54,146 nucleotides of DNA from an uncultured SAR86 cluster bacterium (lineage in GTDB: Bacteria; Pseudomonadota; Gammaproteobacteria; Magnimaribacterales; Magnimaribacteraceae). The notes beneath the pieces were generated by a model. The model made no database searches. It was not told the DNA's origin and was given only the letters and a program-made list of their open reading frames with translations. The stretch is from contig CACDOC010000005.1 in assembly GCA_902554355.1 (NCBI GenBank), positions 1 to 54,146 of the forward strand, read 5' to 3'. The position numbers and the translations under genes are program-made. Below, piece by piece: positions 27,371-36,699 of the stretch. Each line of letters starts with the position of its first letter. Positions within the stretch are counted from its first letter, which is position 1.

Positions 27371-28924
27371 TCAAGATATCTTATCTAGAAATTCCTTAAG
27401 ATAATTTTCAAACTCTTTTTGATTTGAAGACTCAATTTTTTTTGTGTCTTCGATGGATTTTTTACTAGCATTAGAAAATAATTCATCCAATTTAGAACTT
27501 TTGTTCGTCATGGATTCATGGTGTTCTTTAGATAATTTATTTCCTAGATCCCTAAAAGAAAGGTCATTTGCTTCTAGATCTTCTAAAACCCGAGCACTTA
27601 AGACCTCATTTTTAGTCAAATTGTTTTTTTGGTTAGAAATGGATGGAAGCCAACTCAAACCTCGATCTTGGTGAACTTCTTTATCCATAAATTCTGCTAC
27701 CTCTTCAAGTTCAGAAAGGATCCTATTAGCTTCTTCTTTTACAAGAATTGTTTCTCCTTCAGTTTCTAACATGGCTTTATCGTCCCTTCCAGCATTGACT
27801 ATTTTTTCATGGTTTCTTTGGATTCTTAATGACTCTTCGGTATTGATTTCAGGGCTTTCTGTTACAAAACAATAAATTAAGAGCGTATCTAAAAAATTAA
27901 TTTGCTCTTCAGTTATTCCTACTGAACTGTAGGGGTTAAGATCAACGCATCTCAGTTCTAGATAATCGATTCCTTTAGAAGTAAGGATATTGATAGGTCT
28001 TTCACCAGAAGGACAAACCCTTTTGGGCCTTATAGTGCTGTAGTATTCATTTTCAATTTGAATAACAGAAGTGTTCAGCTGGACCCTTTGTTCTTGACTA
28101 AATTCACCAATTTTTTGATAGGGTTCGTAAGGTTTAATAAGCGCATTCTTAAGATCGGAACAATATTCTTCAATGCTGTTATAAGAAATATTTAAATCAT
28201 CTTGAGCCTTGCTGATATAACCCAAATCTCCCATTCTTAAAGAGGTAGCGGAAGGTTTATAAAGACCGCCAGTAGGTAGATCTTCAAGGTCGTGCTCTTT
28301 TCCTGCGACAAAAGAATTACATACTGCAGGCGAAGAACCAAATAGAAGCAAATATATCCAACCAAATCTTTTAAAGTTTCTTGCCATCCCCAAGTAAGTT
28401 TCATTCTTATACGACTGTATATCTTTGTCAGATTTAGTAGCCAGGATCTCTAAAAAGTTATCCGAGAAAGAGAAATTATAGTGAATGCCTGCAATTGCCT
28501 GCATTAAGCTTCCATATCTCTTTGCAAGACCTCTTCTATATATGGTTTTCATCATTCCTTGGTTTGAAGTGCCATAATTACCAATTGGTATTTCTTCATC
28601 CGATGCTATTGGGCAAGGCATACTGCAAGGCCAAAGCACTTCATTATCAATATTGTTGTACACAAAGACATGTAGCTCTTCCAGAAAGTCCAAGCAATCT
28701 TTAGCACTATTGAAGGTTGGAGTAATTAATTCTATGAGTGATTCAGAGAAATCAGTTGTGATATAAGGGTTGGTTAGAGCTGATCCAAGCTTAGAAGGGT
28801 GCGGAAGTTTAGAGATTTCACCTTTGACATTAACCCTTAGGCTTTCTTTCTCGATTCCTCTATTAATTAGATTTAGTTCTGGGAGAGCCTCAGATTTCCC
28901 TAAATCTTCTAAAGAAAATCTCAT
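27371..28924 (-). CDS. gshA: Glutamate-cysteine ligase
   Basis: First enzyme of glutathione synthesis, joining Glu and Cys with ATP. The 517-residue protein is the proteobacterial GshA type (E. coli 518 residues). Family signatures include INRGIEKESLRV with the metal-binding Glu, LTNPYITTDFSESLIELITP, AIAGIHYNFSFSD, TSLRMGDLGY and LELRCVDLNPYSS. It lies 13 bases after pckA on the same strand. gshB is not in the window. Confidence 0.95.
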   Translation of the reverse strand: MRFSLEDLGKSEALPELNLINRGIEKESLRVNVKGEISKLPHPSKLGSALTNPYITTDFSESLIELITPTFNSAKDCLDFLEELHVFVYNNIDNEVLWPCSMPCPIASDEEIPIGNYGTSNQGMMKTIYRRGLAKRYGSLMQAIAGIHYNFSFSDNFLEILATKSDKDIQSYKNETYLGMARNFKRFGWIYLLLFGSSPAVCNSFVAGKEHDLEDLPTGGLYKPSATSLRMGDLGYISKAQDDLNISYNSIEEYCSDLKNALIKPYEPYQKIGEFSQEQRVQLNTSVIQIENEYYSTIRPKRVCPSGERPINILTSKGIDYLELRCVDLNPYSSVGITEEQINFLDTLLIYCFVTESPEINTEESLRIQRNHEKIVNAGRDDKAMLETEGETILVKEEANRILSELEEVAEFMDKEVHQDRGLSWLPSISNQKNNLTKNEVLSARVLEDLEANDLSFRDLGNKLSKEHHESMTNKSSKLDELFSNASKKSIEDTKKIESSNQKEFENYLKEFLDKIS

Positions 28925-28937
28925 GTTTTTATCTTCG

Positions 28938-30467
28938 CTATTTAGGCCCCGCTTTAACTATTGCTTCAGCAACGTCAAATTTTTTAAAGTTTTCTTTAAA
29001 TTGGTTTACCAGCTTTTCTTCATAAGATTGGTATAAAGAGGGATCTTTCCAGTTGTTGATAGGATTTAATAATTTAGAATCAACTCCATCAACACTTAGG
29101 GGAACGTTTAAATTCATTCCTTCTACTTTCTCGGTTTCTGCATCTGCCAGCTCTCCGGATTGAATAGCGCTTATTATTGATCTAGTAACTGGTATATCAA
29201 ATCTTTTACCTGTTCCGTAGGGACCTCCTGTCCAGCCTGTGTTTACTAAATAAACATTACTACCAAACTCTTCAATTCTTTTCATCAAAAGGTCTGCGTA
29301 TACTCCAGCTGCTCTCGGAAAGAAAGGAGCCCCATAGCAAGTAGAGAATGTAGTTTTGAAGGCTTCAGTAGAACCTATTTCAGTTGATCCTACAGCTGCT
29401 GTATAGCCACTAAGGAAATGATAAGCAGCTGCCTCTTTAGAAAGTACAGATACCGGAGGTATAACGCCTGATAAATCACAAGTAAGGAAAATAACTGCAT
29501 TTGGCTCTCCTGCTGCATTTTTATCCGCTCTTTTCTCTATATGTTCCCTTGGATAAACCACTCTTGTGTTTTCAGTTAAGGAAGAATCACTGTAGTCCGG
29601 CTCTTTTGTGTTTGAATCTATGACAACATTTTCCATAACGCTTCCTTTTTTTATCGCGTCCCAGATAACAGGTTCATTTTTTTGAGTAAGGTCTATGCAT
29701 TTGGCGTAACAACCACCTTCAAAGTTAAATACAGCACCAGGACCCCATCCATGCTCATCATCTCCAATTAAGTCTCTATTAGGATCCGCAGATAAAGTTG
29801 TTTTTCCTGTTCCTGAAAGACCAAAGAATAAGCAGACCTCTCCTTCCGCACTAACGTTTGAGGCACAATGCATAGGCAAAACGTCTTTTTCAGGAAGCAG
29901 GAAGTTTTGCACTGCAAACATAGATTTCTTCATTTCTCCTGCGTAGGGCATCCCTGCAAGTAGAACCTTTTTGGAAGTAAAGTTAAGAATAACAACACCG
30001 TCACTATTTGTTTTATCAGTTTCAGGTTGGCAGACAAATTCTGGCGCACTTAGTATTTGCCATACCGTTTTACTGTTAGGGTTAAATTCATCCGGTCTTA
30101 TGAACATTTGCTTGCCAAAAAGATTATGCCAAGCCCACTCTGTTCTGATATTAACAGGAACGTAGTGTTCTAAGTGTTCGCCCACATGCAAAGTGGAGAT
30201 AAAGCTATCTTTTGAATCAAGATAGGCTTCTACTTTATTCCAAAGATTATCAAATGCTTCTGATTCAAAGGGCCGATTAACTTCTCCCCAATCTACAGAG
30301 TCTTTTGTTCCGTCATCATTAACTATAAATCTATCTAGTGGACTTCTTCCTGTTCTTTTACCAGTTTTAACAAGAAGAGCACCATTGGCCGCTATTTCTC
30401 CTTCACCTCTTTTAAGAGATTCCGAGATAAGCTCTTCAACTGATAAATTTTCAAAGATTTTTGACAT
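28938..30467 (-). CDS. pckA: Phosphoenolpyruvate carboxykinase (ATP)
   Basis: Converts oxaloacetate plus ATP to PEP and CO2, the gluconeogenic branch point. The 509-residue protein is slightly shorter than E. coli PckA (540). The P-loop is [14 protein letters not shown], followed by the kinase-2 metal site [24 protein letters not shown] and [12 protein letters not shown] are substrate-site segments typical of the ATP type. A TATAAT box lies about 40 bases upstream of the ATG, in the gap after dsbB. Its presence fits a heterotroph living on acids, peptides or lipids. Confidence 0.95.
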   Translation of the reverse strand: MSKIFENLSVEELISESLKRGEGEIAANGALLVKTGKRTGRSPLDRFIVNDDGTKDSVDWGEVNRPFESEAFDNLWNKVEAYLDSKDSFISTLHVGEHLEHYVPVNIRTEWAWHNLFGKQMFIRPDEFNPNSKTVWQILSAPEFVCQPETDKTNSDGVVILNFTSKKVLLAGMPYAGEMKKSMFAVQNFLLPEKDVLPMHCASNVSAEGEVCLFFGLSGTGKTTLSADPNRDLIGDDEHGWGPGAVFNFEGGCYAKCIDLTQKNEPVIWDAIKKGSVMENVVIDSNTKEPDYSDSSLTENTRVVYPREHIEKRADKNAAGEPNAVIFLTCDLSGVIPPVSVLSKEAAAYHFLSGYTAAVGSTEIGSTEAFKTTFSTCYGAPFFPRAAGVYADLLMKRIEEFGSNVYLVNTGWTGGPYGTGKRFDIPVTRSIISAIQSGELADAETEKVEGMNLNVPLSVDGVDSKLLNPINNWKDPSLYQSYEEKLVNQFKENFKKFDVAEAIVKAGPK

Positions 30468-30503
30468 CTATTTACGGTTTAAACTGGTTATTAAATTGGC
30501 AGT

Positions 30504-30509
30504 ATTATA
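30504..30509 (-). promoter_or_regulatory. Candidate -10 box for pckA
   Basis: On the minus strand TATAAT lies 36 bases upstream of the pckA ATG in the 53-base dsbB-pckA gap. No acceptable -35 hexamer is present at 16-18 bases, so support is limited. Confidence 0.3.
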
Positions 30510-30520
30510 TAGATTAAATT

Positions 30521-31039
30521 TTATTTATGAGAATGAATTTCTTTTGCGGAAAGAAAGGATTTAGTTACGAATAAAAGTGTAATAAGAAATCCAATTAACA
30601 ACCATCCTGGTATGCTAATACCCATAAAGCTCCACAACACTTCAGCACAATTTCCATCGCCGGTAATGGCCATCATCAATACCTCTAAGAAAGGAAGGGT
30701 GTCTAAAAGATAATCTACATCCGGTGCGCAGCTCGGAACTAGTTCAGGCGGAAGACTTTGTAGGTAAAGTTGTCTTAAGGAAAGACCAATTCCAGAAAAA
30801 AGAGCAGCAAAACAAGCGATTAAGAAACCTTTATAAGCCTTTAAACTTTTAGGATTAATTAAATAGCCTAAGGCAGCAATTAATCCCAAAATCAGAACTG
30901 CCCCTCTTTGCATGTAGCAAAGCATGCATGGTTTTAGCGATAGAAAATGTTCCATAAAAAGGGCAACAGCCATCATGCCGAAGCAAATGATAAATAAAAT
31001 TCCAAATATTCTTTTAGGACTGTTAAATAAAAAATCCAT
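30521..31039 (-). CDS. dsbB: Disulfide bond formation protein DsbB
   Basis: Inner-membrane protein that reoxidises DsbA and passes electrons to quinone. It has 172 residues from the ATG at 31039, whose first base is shared with the polA stop (TGATG). Four membrane helices are visible. The first periplasmic loop carries the CxxC pair in LKPCMLCYMQRGA. The second pair lies in VPSCAPDVDYLLDTL and GDGNCAEVLWSFMGIS, as in DsbB, with the usual W after the last Cys. Its partner dsbA lies about 5 kb away at 36029. Confidence 0.92.
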   Translation of the reverse strand: MDFLFNSPKRIFGILFIICFGMMAVALFMEHFLSLKPCMLCYMQRGAVLILGLIAALGYLINPKSLKAYKGFLIACFAALFSGIGLSLRQLYLQSLPPELVPSCAPDVDYLLDTLPFLEVLMMAITGDGNCAEVLWSFMGISIPGWLLIGFLITLLFVTKSFLSAKEIHSHK

Positions 31040-33723
31040 CAATGAGCCTGATCCCAATTATTGCCTATTCCTATATCAACCTCTAAAGGAACATCTAGAT
31101 TTACTGCTTCTTGCATTGACTTGGTTAGCAGTTTCACAACTTTTTCAGTTTCCCCTTTTGGGCTATCAACAATGAGTTCATCGTGGACCTGAAGTGTTAA
31201 CTTTGCCTTTAATTTAGATTTTTTTAAGGCACTGTGAGCATTTATCATGGCTATTTTCATTATATCTGCAGCCGAACCTTGGACAGGTGCATTAATAGCA
31301 ACCCTTTCGGAAGCCTGTCTTCTAATCGCATTACTTGCATTTATGTCTCTTAAGTAAAGCCTTCTTCCAAATAAGGTTTCAATATATCCCGAATCACGAG
31401 CAAAATCTTTAGTAGATTCCATATACGCTTTTACACCGGGATATTTTTCGAAATACATGCCCATGTATTCCGCAGCTAAATTCCTATTGATGCCTAGTTG
31501 CTTCCCCAAACCGAATGCAGAAATGCCATATATAAGGCCAAAATTTATGGCCTTAGCATTTCTTCTTAAATCCGGTGTTACCTCTTCCAAGCTTACGTCA
31601 AAAACTTCACTGGCAGTTTTTGCATGAATATCTTCGCCTTGATTAAAAGCTTCTAGAAGACCTTCATCCTTAGACAAATGAGCCATGACCCTTAATTCAA
31701 TTTGAGAATAGTCTGCAGAAATAATCTTGTTTCCTTTGGTAGCTTCAAAAGCTTGTCTAATTCTTCTTCCATCTTCAGTTCTTATAGGTATATTTTGAAG
31801 ATTTGGGTCAGAAGAAGACAGACGTCCAGTTGTAGTAACTGCCTGATGAAAAGATGTATGAACTTTACCTGTATTTGAAGAGATTTGGCCAGGTAATTTA
31901 TCTGTATAGGTTGATTTAAGCTTACTTAAAGTCCTGTGCTCAAGTAGAACTTTAGGCAGTTCATATTCTTCAGCCAATTCTTGCAAAACTTTTTCATCAG
32001 TAGATGGTTGTCCACCTGGAGTTTTTTTAATTATCCGATAATTTAGTTTTTCAAAAAATATTTCTCTAAGTTGTTTTGTTGATCCAAGGTTAAACTCTTC
32101 TCCCGCTATTTCATAAGCCAATTTTTCTAATTTTTTAATCCTAGCTTCAAGATCCTTTGATTGAGAAGCCAGAATCTTTGAATTTAATTGAGTGCCGTTT
32201 TGCTCCATGTCAGAGAGTACTTCAATTAGAGGGATTTCTATTTCTTCAATTAATTTTTGCAACGGCTTTATTGCATTCAATTTCGGTTCCAGAGTTTCAT
32301 AAAGCCTTAAAGTTATGTCAGCGTCTTCTGCTGCATAGTTTGTAGCAAGGTCTAGAGGAACTTTATCAAAAGTGACCTGTTTTACTCCTTTTCCAGCAAC
32401 CTCTTCAAAGGTTGAAGTTTTATAATCCAAATAATATGAGGACAAGGCATCTAGGTTATGTCTGGTAGCAGACGCATCCAGAACGTAGCTCATCATCATA
32501 GTATCGTTCTTTATCGAGTCTATTTTTATTCCATAACGAGCAAGAATATTTCTATCAAATTTAATATTTTGACCAATAATTTTATCTTTTGCTTTTTCCA
32601 AAAAGGGCTTGAGTTTATTTATGACCACTTTTTCTTTAAGTTGAGGTACGTCTTGTTTTTCATGCCCAAATGGAATGTAAAAAGCTTTACCTGGCTCATA
32701 AGATAGAGAGACTCCAACTAGATCAGCATCCATATAATCTAATCCAGTTGTTTCTGTATCTATTGCAATAATTTTAGACTTACTGGCCAATTTGATAATT
32801 TTATCCAACTCCTTTTCTGAATTAATCATTTCGTAGTTGGTATTTAATTTTTTTGGTTTTTCTATCTGTTGCCTCGGCTCTTCTTGCAGCCAAGCCTTAA
32901 ACTCCAGTTCTTCATAAATTGCTGTTAGCCCTTCAATATCTTCTTTACCAACCTTAAGTTCTTCTATTCCGAAGGGCAGTTCAACATCTTTTTTTATCGT
33001 TACGAGGTCATGTGCTAAATTTAATGTATCAATCGAGCTTCTGAGGTTTTCTCCCACTTTGCCCCCGAGGTTCTCAGAATTTTTTATAATATTTTTAAGG
33101 TTGGTATATTCATCTAACCATTTAACTGCTGTTTTAGGTCCAACCTTTTCAACTCCGGGAACATTGTCCGATTTGTCTCCAATAAGCGCTAAATAATCAG
33201 TGATATGTTCTGGAGGCACACCAAACTTCTTTTTTACTCCAGACTCATTGAGAAGTTCTCCGGTCATAGTATTGACCACGCTTACGTTCTCGCAGACCAA
33301 CTGAGTCATGTCTTTATCTCCTGTGGAGATAACTGTATCTAGTTTTTTCTTTCTCGCTTGTTCGGCCAAAGTTCCTATTACATCATCTGCTTCTACGCCT
33401 GAAATCATGATTAACTTTATGCCCATTAGTTCTATGATTTTATGTATAGGCTCAATCTGCGAGACAAGATCTTCAGGCATGGGAGGACGATTTGCTTTGT
33501 ATTCTGGATATATTTCATGCCTAAAGGTTTTTCCTTTAGCATCAAATACTACAGCCAGGTCACTATCAGGATGATCTATAAGTATTTTTTTAATCATGCT
33601 GATTACACCCTTTATGGCACCAGTTGGCTGTTTTTTGCTATTTTCTAGAGGAGGTAAGGCATGATAGGCCCTATACAAGTAGGACGAACCGTCCACTAAA
33701 ATAATAGGGTCTTCTTTACTCAT
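31039..33723 (-). CDS. polA: DNA polymerase I
   Basis: Repair and Okazaki-fragment polymerase, 894 residues (E. coli 928). The 5' nuclease domain spans about 1-280, with DGSSYLYRAYHALPP and DDVIGTLA. The 3'-5' exonuclease domain keeps its DxE motif (AIDTETTGLDYMD), so proofreading is probably active. The polymerase domain has motif A DYSQIELRVMAHLS, motif B RRNAKAINFGLIYGIS and motif C QVHDELIVD. It overlaps the upstream FkbM gene by 8 bases and dsbB by 1. Neighbouring engB and cytochrome c4 are as in Pseudomonas. Confidence 0.97.
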   Translation of the reverse strand: MSKEDPIILVDGSSYLYRAYHALPPLENSKKQPTGAIKGVISMIKKILIDHPDSDLAVVFDAKGKTFRHEIYPEYKANRPPMPEDLVSQIEPIHKIIELMGIKLIMISGVEADDVIGTLAEQARKKKLDTVISTGDKDMTQLVCENVSVVNTMTGELLNESGVKKKFGVPPEHITDYLALIGDKSDNVPGVEKVGPKTAVKWLDEYTNLKNIIKNSENLGGKVGENLRSSIDTLNLAHDLVTIKKDVELPFGIEELKVGKEDIEGLTAIYEELEFKAWLQEEPRQQIEKPKKLNTNYEMINSEKELDKIIKLASKSKIIAIDTETTGLDYMDADLVGVSLSYEPGKAFYIPFGHEKQDVPQLKEKVVINKLKPFLEKAKDKIIGQNIKFDRNILARYGIKIDSIKNDTMMMSYVLDASATRHNLDALSSYYLDYKTSTFEEVAGKGVKQVTFDKVPLDLATNYAAEDADITLRLYETLEPKLNAIKPLQKLIEEIEIPLIEVLSDMEQNGTQLNSKILASQSKDLEARIKKLEKLAYEIAGEEFNLGSTKQLREIFFEKLNYRIIKKTPGGQPSTDEKVLQELAEEYELPKVLLEHRTLSKLKSTYTDKLPGQISSNTGKVHTSFHQAVTTTGRLSSSDPNLQNIPIRTEDGRRIRQAFEATKGNKIISADYSQIELRVMAHLSKDEGLLEAFNQGEDIHAKTASEVFDVSLEEVTPDLRRNAKAINFGLIYGISAFGLGKQLGINRNLAAEYMGMYFEKYPGVKAYMESTKDFARDSGYIETLFGRRLYLRDINASNAIRRQASERVAINAPVQGSAADIMKIAMINAHSALKKSKLKAKLTLQVHDELIVDSPKGETEKVVKLLTKSMQEAVNLDVPLEVDIGIGNNWDQAH

Positions 33724-34513
33724 TAATTAAACCTCTTTTGTAAAGTCTATTCCTTCCTGAACCCTTTTCTCTCCAAGTTTTATCTTCTACTAAGCCAGCA
33801 TTGGAAATAGAATTCTCAATGGATTTTAAGTTTTCTCTTGAGTTTTTGCCTTCAATTTCAACAAGCAAACTGTCAACTTTCTTAAGTACCTTGGTTGCGC
33901 CAGACAATATTTCTGGTTCTTTTCCATCTACATCAAGTTTGATGTGGTTAGGAGAACTAATTCCTTTAATTTGCTCCAAGTCATCTAAAGAAATGGCAAT
34001 AACGGATTGCTTGCCGCTTACATCAAATGCCCCAAATTGATTGGACGCAGAGTCAATGCTGTTGTGAGACGCCCCAGAACTTGGATCTTTCATGTAGAGC
34101 TGTAATAAATTTGTTTCTTCAGAGCCAGCGAAGCACAGGGCATCAATATATTCTTCAAGATCATTTAGTCTAATGTTTGCATTAAGTGTTGAATAGGATT
34201 CAGCTGACGGCTCTATAGACAGAACTTTATTTTTATGACCTAAAGCAGCATATAAACTAAACACACCAACGTTTGCACCTATGTCCCATAGGACTTCATT
34301 TTCATTTAAATGACCTCTTATCCATTCAAATGTTTCCGGTTCACTTCTAGTGGAATTTAAGTCTTGAGGTACCGCTCCAGGAGAATCAATTCTAAAGAGT
34401 AATTGACCTTTATCAGTTTCCATAACGTGATTAGCTTTATAAAAATTAGACAGTCTAGAATGGGTTTTTAGTCGGGTTCTTTCATTCATTCCTAAAGTGA
34501 AAAGATTGCCCAA
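33716..34513 (-). CDS. FkbM family methyltransferase
   Basis: A SAM-dependent methyltransferase of about 265 residues. The SAM site is WDIGANVGVFSLYAA, followed by VLSIEPSAESYSTLNANI. The FkbM core pattern HIKLDVDGKEPEILSGA is clear. The family O-methylates sugars, lipids or antibiotics; the target here is unknown. The start is uncertain. TTG at 34513 is given, ATG at 34489 is possible, and the frame stays open further upstream with a plausible sequence (ISKKASKLIYKLG) but no standard start codon. It overlaps polA by 8 bases, sitting between polA and engB. Confidence 0.85.
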   Translation of the reverse strand: MGNLFTLGMNERTRLKTHSRLSNFYKANHVMETDKGQLLFRIDSPGAVPQDLNSTRSEPETFEWIRGHLNENEVLWDIGANVGVFSLYAALGHKNKVLSIEPSAESYSTLNANIRLNDLEEYIDALCFAGSEETNLLQLYMKDPSSGASHNSIDSASNQFGAFDVSGKQSVIAISLDDLEQIKGISSPNHIKLDVDGKEPEILSGATKVLKKVDSLLVEIEGKNSRENLKSIENSISNAGLVEDKTWREKGSGRNRLYKRGLINE

Positions 34514-34675
34514 TTTATATATTAATTTTGATGCTTTCTTGCTTATTTTTATGCCTCTAACTTTATTCTAACTCAACAAAACTTTTTTAAATAAAGATTA
34601 ATAAATCTGAACTTTTTGTAAAGGTAAATGTCTTATATATGTAGGGTAAATAATTAAAAAACTCTAGTCCGCAAG

Positions 34676-34709
34676 AAAGCTTCGAGTAGCCCCAAATGCT
34701 CGAAGCTTT
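34676..34709. terminator. Hairpin terminator at the end of engB
   Basis: AAAGCTTCGAG (34676-34686) pairs perfectly with CTCGAAGCTTT (34699-34709), an 11-bp stem with a 12-base loop. On the minus strand the stem starts inside the engB stop codon and is followed by TTTCTT, so it fits as the engB terminator. Confidence 0.75.
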
Positions 34710-35317
34710 TACTCATCTAAGAGACCCATAATTGTCTCTATTAGTTCATTAACTCCTTCTTTGGTTTTAGCAGAAGTTATTAGAACAAAGTATTTTGTCG
34801 AAAGCCCTTCAAGTTCGTTAATGGCTAGAAGCTGTTCTTGCGATGCTTTGTTTTTAGATAATTTATCTGATTTATTTAAGAGAACGATTAAAGGTAGATT
34901 ATTCGCTTCACACCAATTGATTAAGGTAAGGTCGTCTTCCTTGAGAGGGTGCCTGATGTCCATAATTATCACTAAGGCCTTTAAACATTTTCTTTTGTTT
35001 AAGTAATTATCGATACTAACACCCCAATCTGCCCTGATTGACTTAGATACTTTCGCATACCCATATCCTGGCAGGTCAATTATTTTAAATTGCTTATTTT
35101 TATCGATCTCAAAAACATTAATAGACTGAGTTCTTCCTGGGGTTTTACTCGTCTTAGCCAGCTTCTTATTATTGGTTATCGCATTTAAAACACTTGATTT
35201 ACCGCAATTAGATCTTCCACAAAAGGCAATCTCTGATCCAGCGTCTTCAGGAAGGCTCTCGAATGAGGGGTAGCTACCAATAAAAGTAGAATTTTCTAAG
35301 AAATTACGACTAACCAT
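34709..35317 (-). CDS. engB: Ribosome biogenesis GTP-binding protein EngB/YsxC
   Basis: Small TRAFAC GTPase for 50S subunit assembly, 202 residues. G1 is GRSNCGKSS, G3 is IDLPGYGYAKVSK, G4 is LLNKSDK and G5 is ITSAKTKEG. G2 lies around KTPGRTQSINVFE. The length and the DLPGYGYA signature are specific to EngB. It is divergent from the cytochrome c4 gene with 81 bases between starts, as in Pseudomonas. Confidence 0.96.
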   Translation of the reverse strand: MVSRNFLENSTFIGSYPSFESLPEDAGSEIAFCGRSNCGKSSVLNAITNNKKLAKTSKTPGRTQSINVFEIDKNKQFKIIDLPGYGYAKVSKSIRADWGVSIDNYLNKRKCLKALVIIMDIRHPLKEDDLTLINWCEANNLPLIVLLNKSDKLSKNKASQEQLLAINELEGLSTKYFVLITSAKTKEGVNELIETIMGLLDE

Positions 35318-35357
35318 ATGAAAAATATAAATTAAGGAATGGCCTTAAAGGTTAGTA

Positions 35358-35363
35358 TATAAT
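35358..35363 (+). promoter_or_regulatory. Candidate -10 box for cytochrome c4-dsbA
   Basis: A perfect TATAAT lies 35 bases before the cytochrome c4 ATG and is followed by the GC-rich run GTCGCCGCG. The -35 region is poor (AGGAAT at 17 bases). Confidence 0.45.
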
Positions 35364-35398
35364 GTCGCCGCGTCACTTCATACAACATGAATTTATAA

Positions 35399-36022
35399 AT
35401 GAGATTTAAGTTTTTATTTATTTTTATATCTTTTACCTTACTTATGGGAGCAGGAGATGCGCCCACTATAAACGAAAAAGGAGACCCTGAATCAGGGAAG
35501 CAATTGGTTGCTACCTGTGCCGCTTGCCACGGTGCAGATGGAAACAGTTTAGCTGGTATCTGGCCTTCTTTAGCGGGTCAAAACTATAAATATCTTCTAA
35601 AGCAGTTAAGGCTTGTAAAGTCGGGCGAGAGGGAAATAGTTGAAATGATTGGGCAGTTGGACAATCTTAGTGACCAAGATTTAAAAGATATATCCTCCTT
35701 TTATTCAAGTCAAAATAACAGGATAGGTCAGGTAGAAAAAGATAAACTTGAATTAGGTAGAAAGCTTTATTACTCCGGTAATCTAGATAAAGGAGTACCT
35801 GCTTGCACTGCTTGCCATTCGCCAAGAGGCCTAGGCAATGCACCTGCGGCTTATCCTTTGTTGAGTGGCCAACAACCCGATTATGTAGCAAAAGCTTTAA
35901 GAGATTATAGATCGGGCGAAAGACAAAATGAGGATCCTTCAAAAATTATGGTAGCCATAGCTTATAAGCTTGATGACAACGAAATAGAAGCCTTATCAAG
36001 CTTTGTTCATGGACTACACTAA
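35399..36022 (+). CDS. Diheme cytochrome c4
   Basis: Periplasmic electron carrier with two class I heme domains, 207 residues after a short signal peptide (about 1-19). Heme sites are CAACH at residues 40-44 and CTACH at 136-140. Likely distal Met ligands lie in VEMIGQL and SKIMVAI. The segments GxWPSLAGQ and YPLLSGQQPDY are characteristic of c4. It probably feeds electrons to the aa3 oxidase encoded at 12.7-17 kb. dsbA follows after 6 bases, and the polA-engB-c4-dsbA order is conserved. Confidence 0.92.
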   Translation: MRFKFLFIFISFTLLMGAGDAPTINEKGDPESGKQLVATCAACHGADGNSLAGIWPSLAGQNYKYLLKQLRLVKSGEREIVEMIGQLDNLSDQDLKDISSFYSSQNNRIGQVEKDKLELGRKLYYSGNLDKGVPACTACHSPRGLGNAPAAYPLLSGQQPDYVAKALRDYRSGERQNEDPSKIMVAIAYKLDDNEIEALSSFVHGLH

Positions 36023-36028
36023 ACCGTT

Positions 36029-36697
36029 ATGCTTTCTAGAACTTTAGCAACAACATTAATAACGCTTATTCTTTTTTCTTGCTCAAGTGAGGACAGCTCA
36101 GTAACTGAGGCAGTAAAATCTAATGAAAAATATAGGCAAGGGGTTCATTACGAAGTTATTGATAACCCTACCACTGTAAGAGACCCTTCGAAAGTTGAAG
36201 TAATTGAGGTCTTCTGGTTTGGGTGCAATCATTGCTATGCCCTAGAGCCCTATCTAGCGAGATGGAAAAAGGATATGCCTGGAGGGGTAAATTTTTCTAA
36301 ATCACCAGCTACTTGGAATGAGGTTTTAAAAACTCATGCCAGGATTTACTACACCGCCAAGGCGCTTGGTATAGAGCAACAATTTATACCTGCTGCTTTT
36401 AATACAATACAGAATGAAAGAAGGATGCTAACTGGCAATACCGAACTAGAATATTTCTTTAAAGGATTTGGCGTTGATAGAGAAAAGTATAAATCTGTCA
36501 CTAAGTCTTTCGGAGTAACTAATGCCGTGGATCAAGCCGATAAAAGGATGAAACAATGGGAGATAACTGGGGTTCCAGTTCTTATTGTTAATGGAAAATA
36601 TCGAGTCGGTGCTTCCAGGGATGTTAGGACAGATCAATTGTTTGATGTAGTAAATTTTCTAATAGAAAAAGAGAAGAAATATACTGCAGCTAATTAG
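36029..36697 (+). CDS. dsbA: Thiol:disulfide interchange protein DsbA, possibly a lipoprotein
   Basis: Periplasmic oxidant introducing disulfides, 222 residues. The active site is CNHC (Cys66, Cys69) in EVFWFGCNHCYALEP, and the cis-Pro loop is ITGVPVLIVNGKYRV. CNHC differs from E. coli CPHC by one residue. The signal sequence ends LILFSCSSEDSS, which could be a lipobox with Cys18 (Phe at -2 is unusual), implying attachment to the membrane. It works with DsbB at 30521. Cytochrome maturation and the Cys-containing oxidase assembly factors in this window would depend on it. Confidence 0.92.
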   Translation: MLSRTLATTLITLILFSCSSEDSSVTEAVKSNEKYRQGVHYEVIDNPTTVRDPSKVEVIEVFWFGCNHCYALEPYLARWKKDMPGGVNFSKSPATWNEVLKTHARIYYTAKALGIEQQFIPAAFNTIQNERRMLTGNTELEYFFKGFGVDREKYKSVTKSFGVTNAVDQADKRMKQWEITGVPVLIVNGKYRVGASRDVRTDQLFDVVNFLIEKEKKYTAAN

Positions 36698-36699
36698 TT

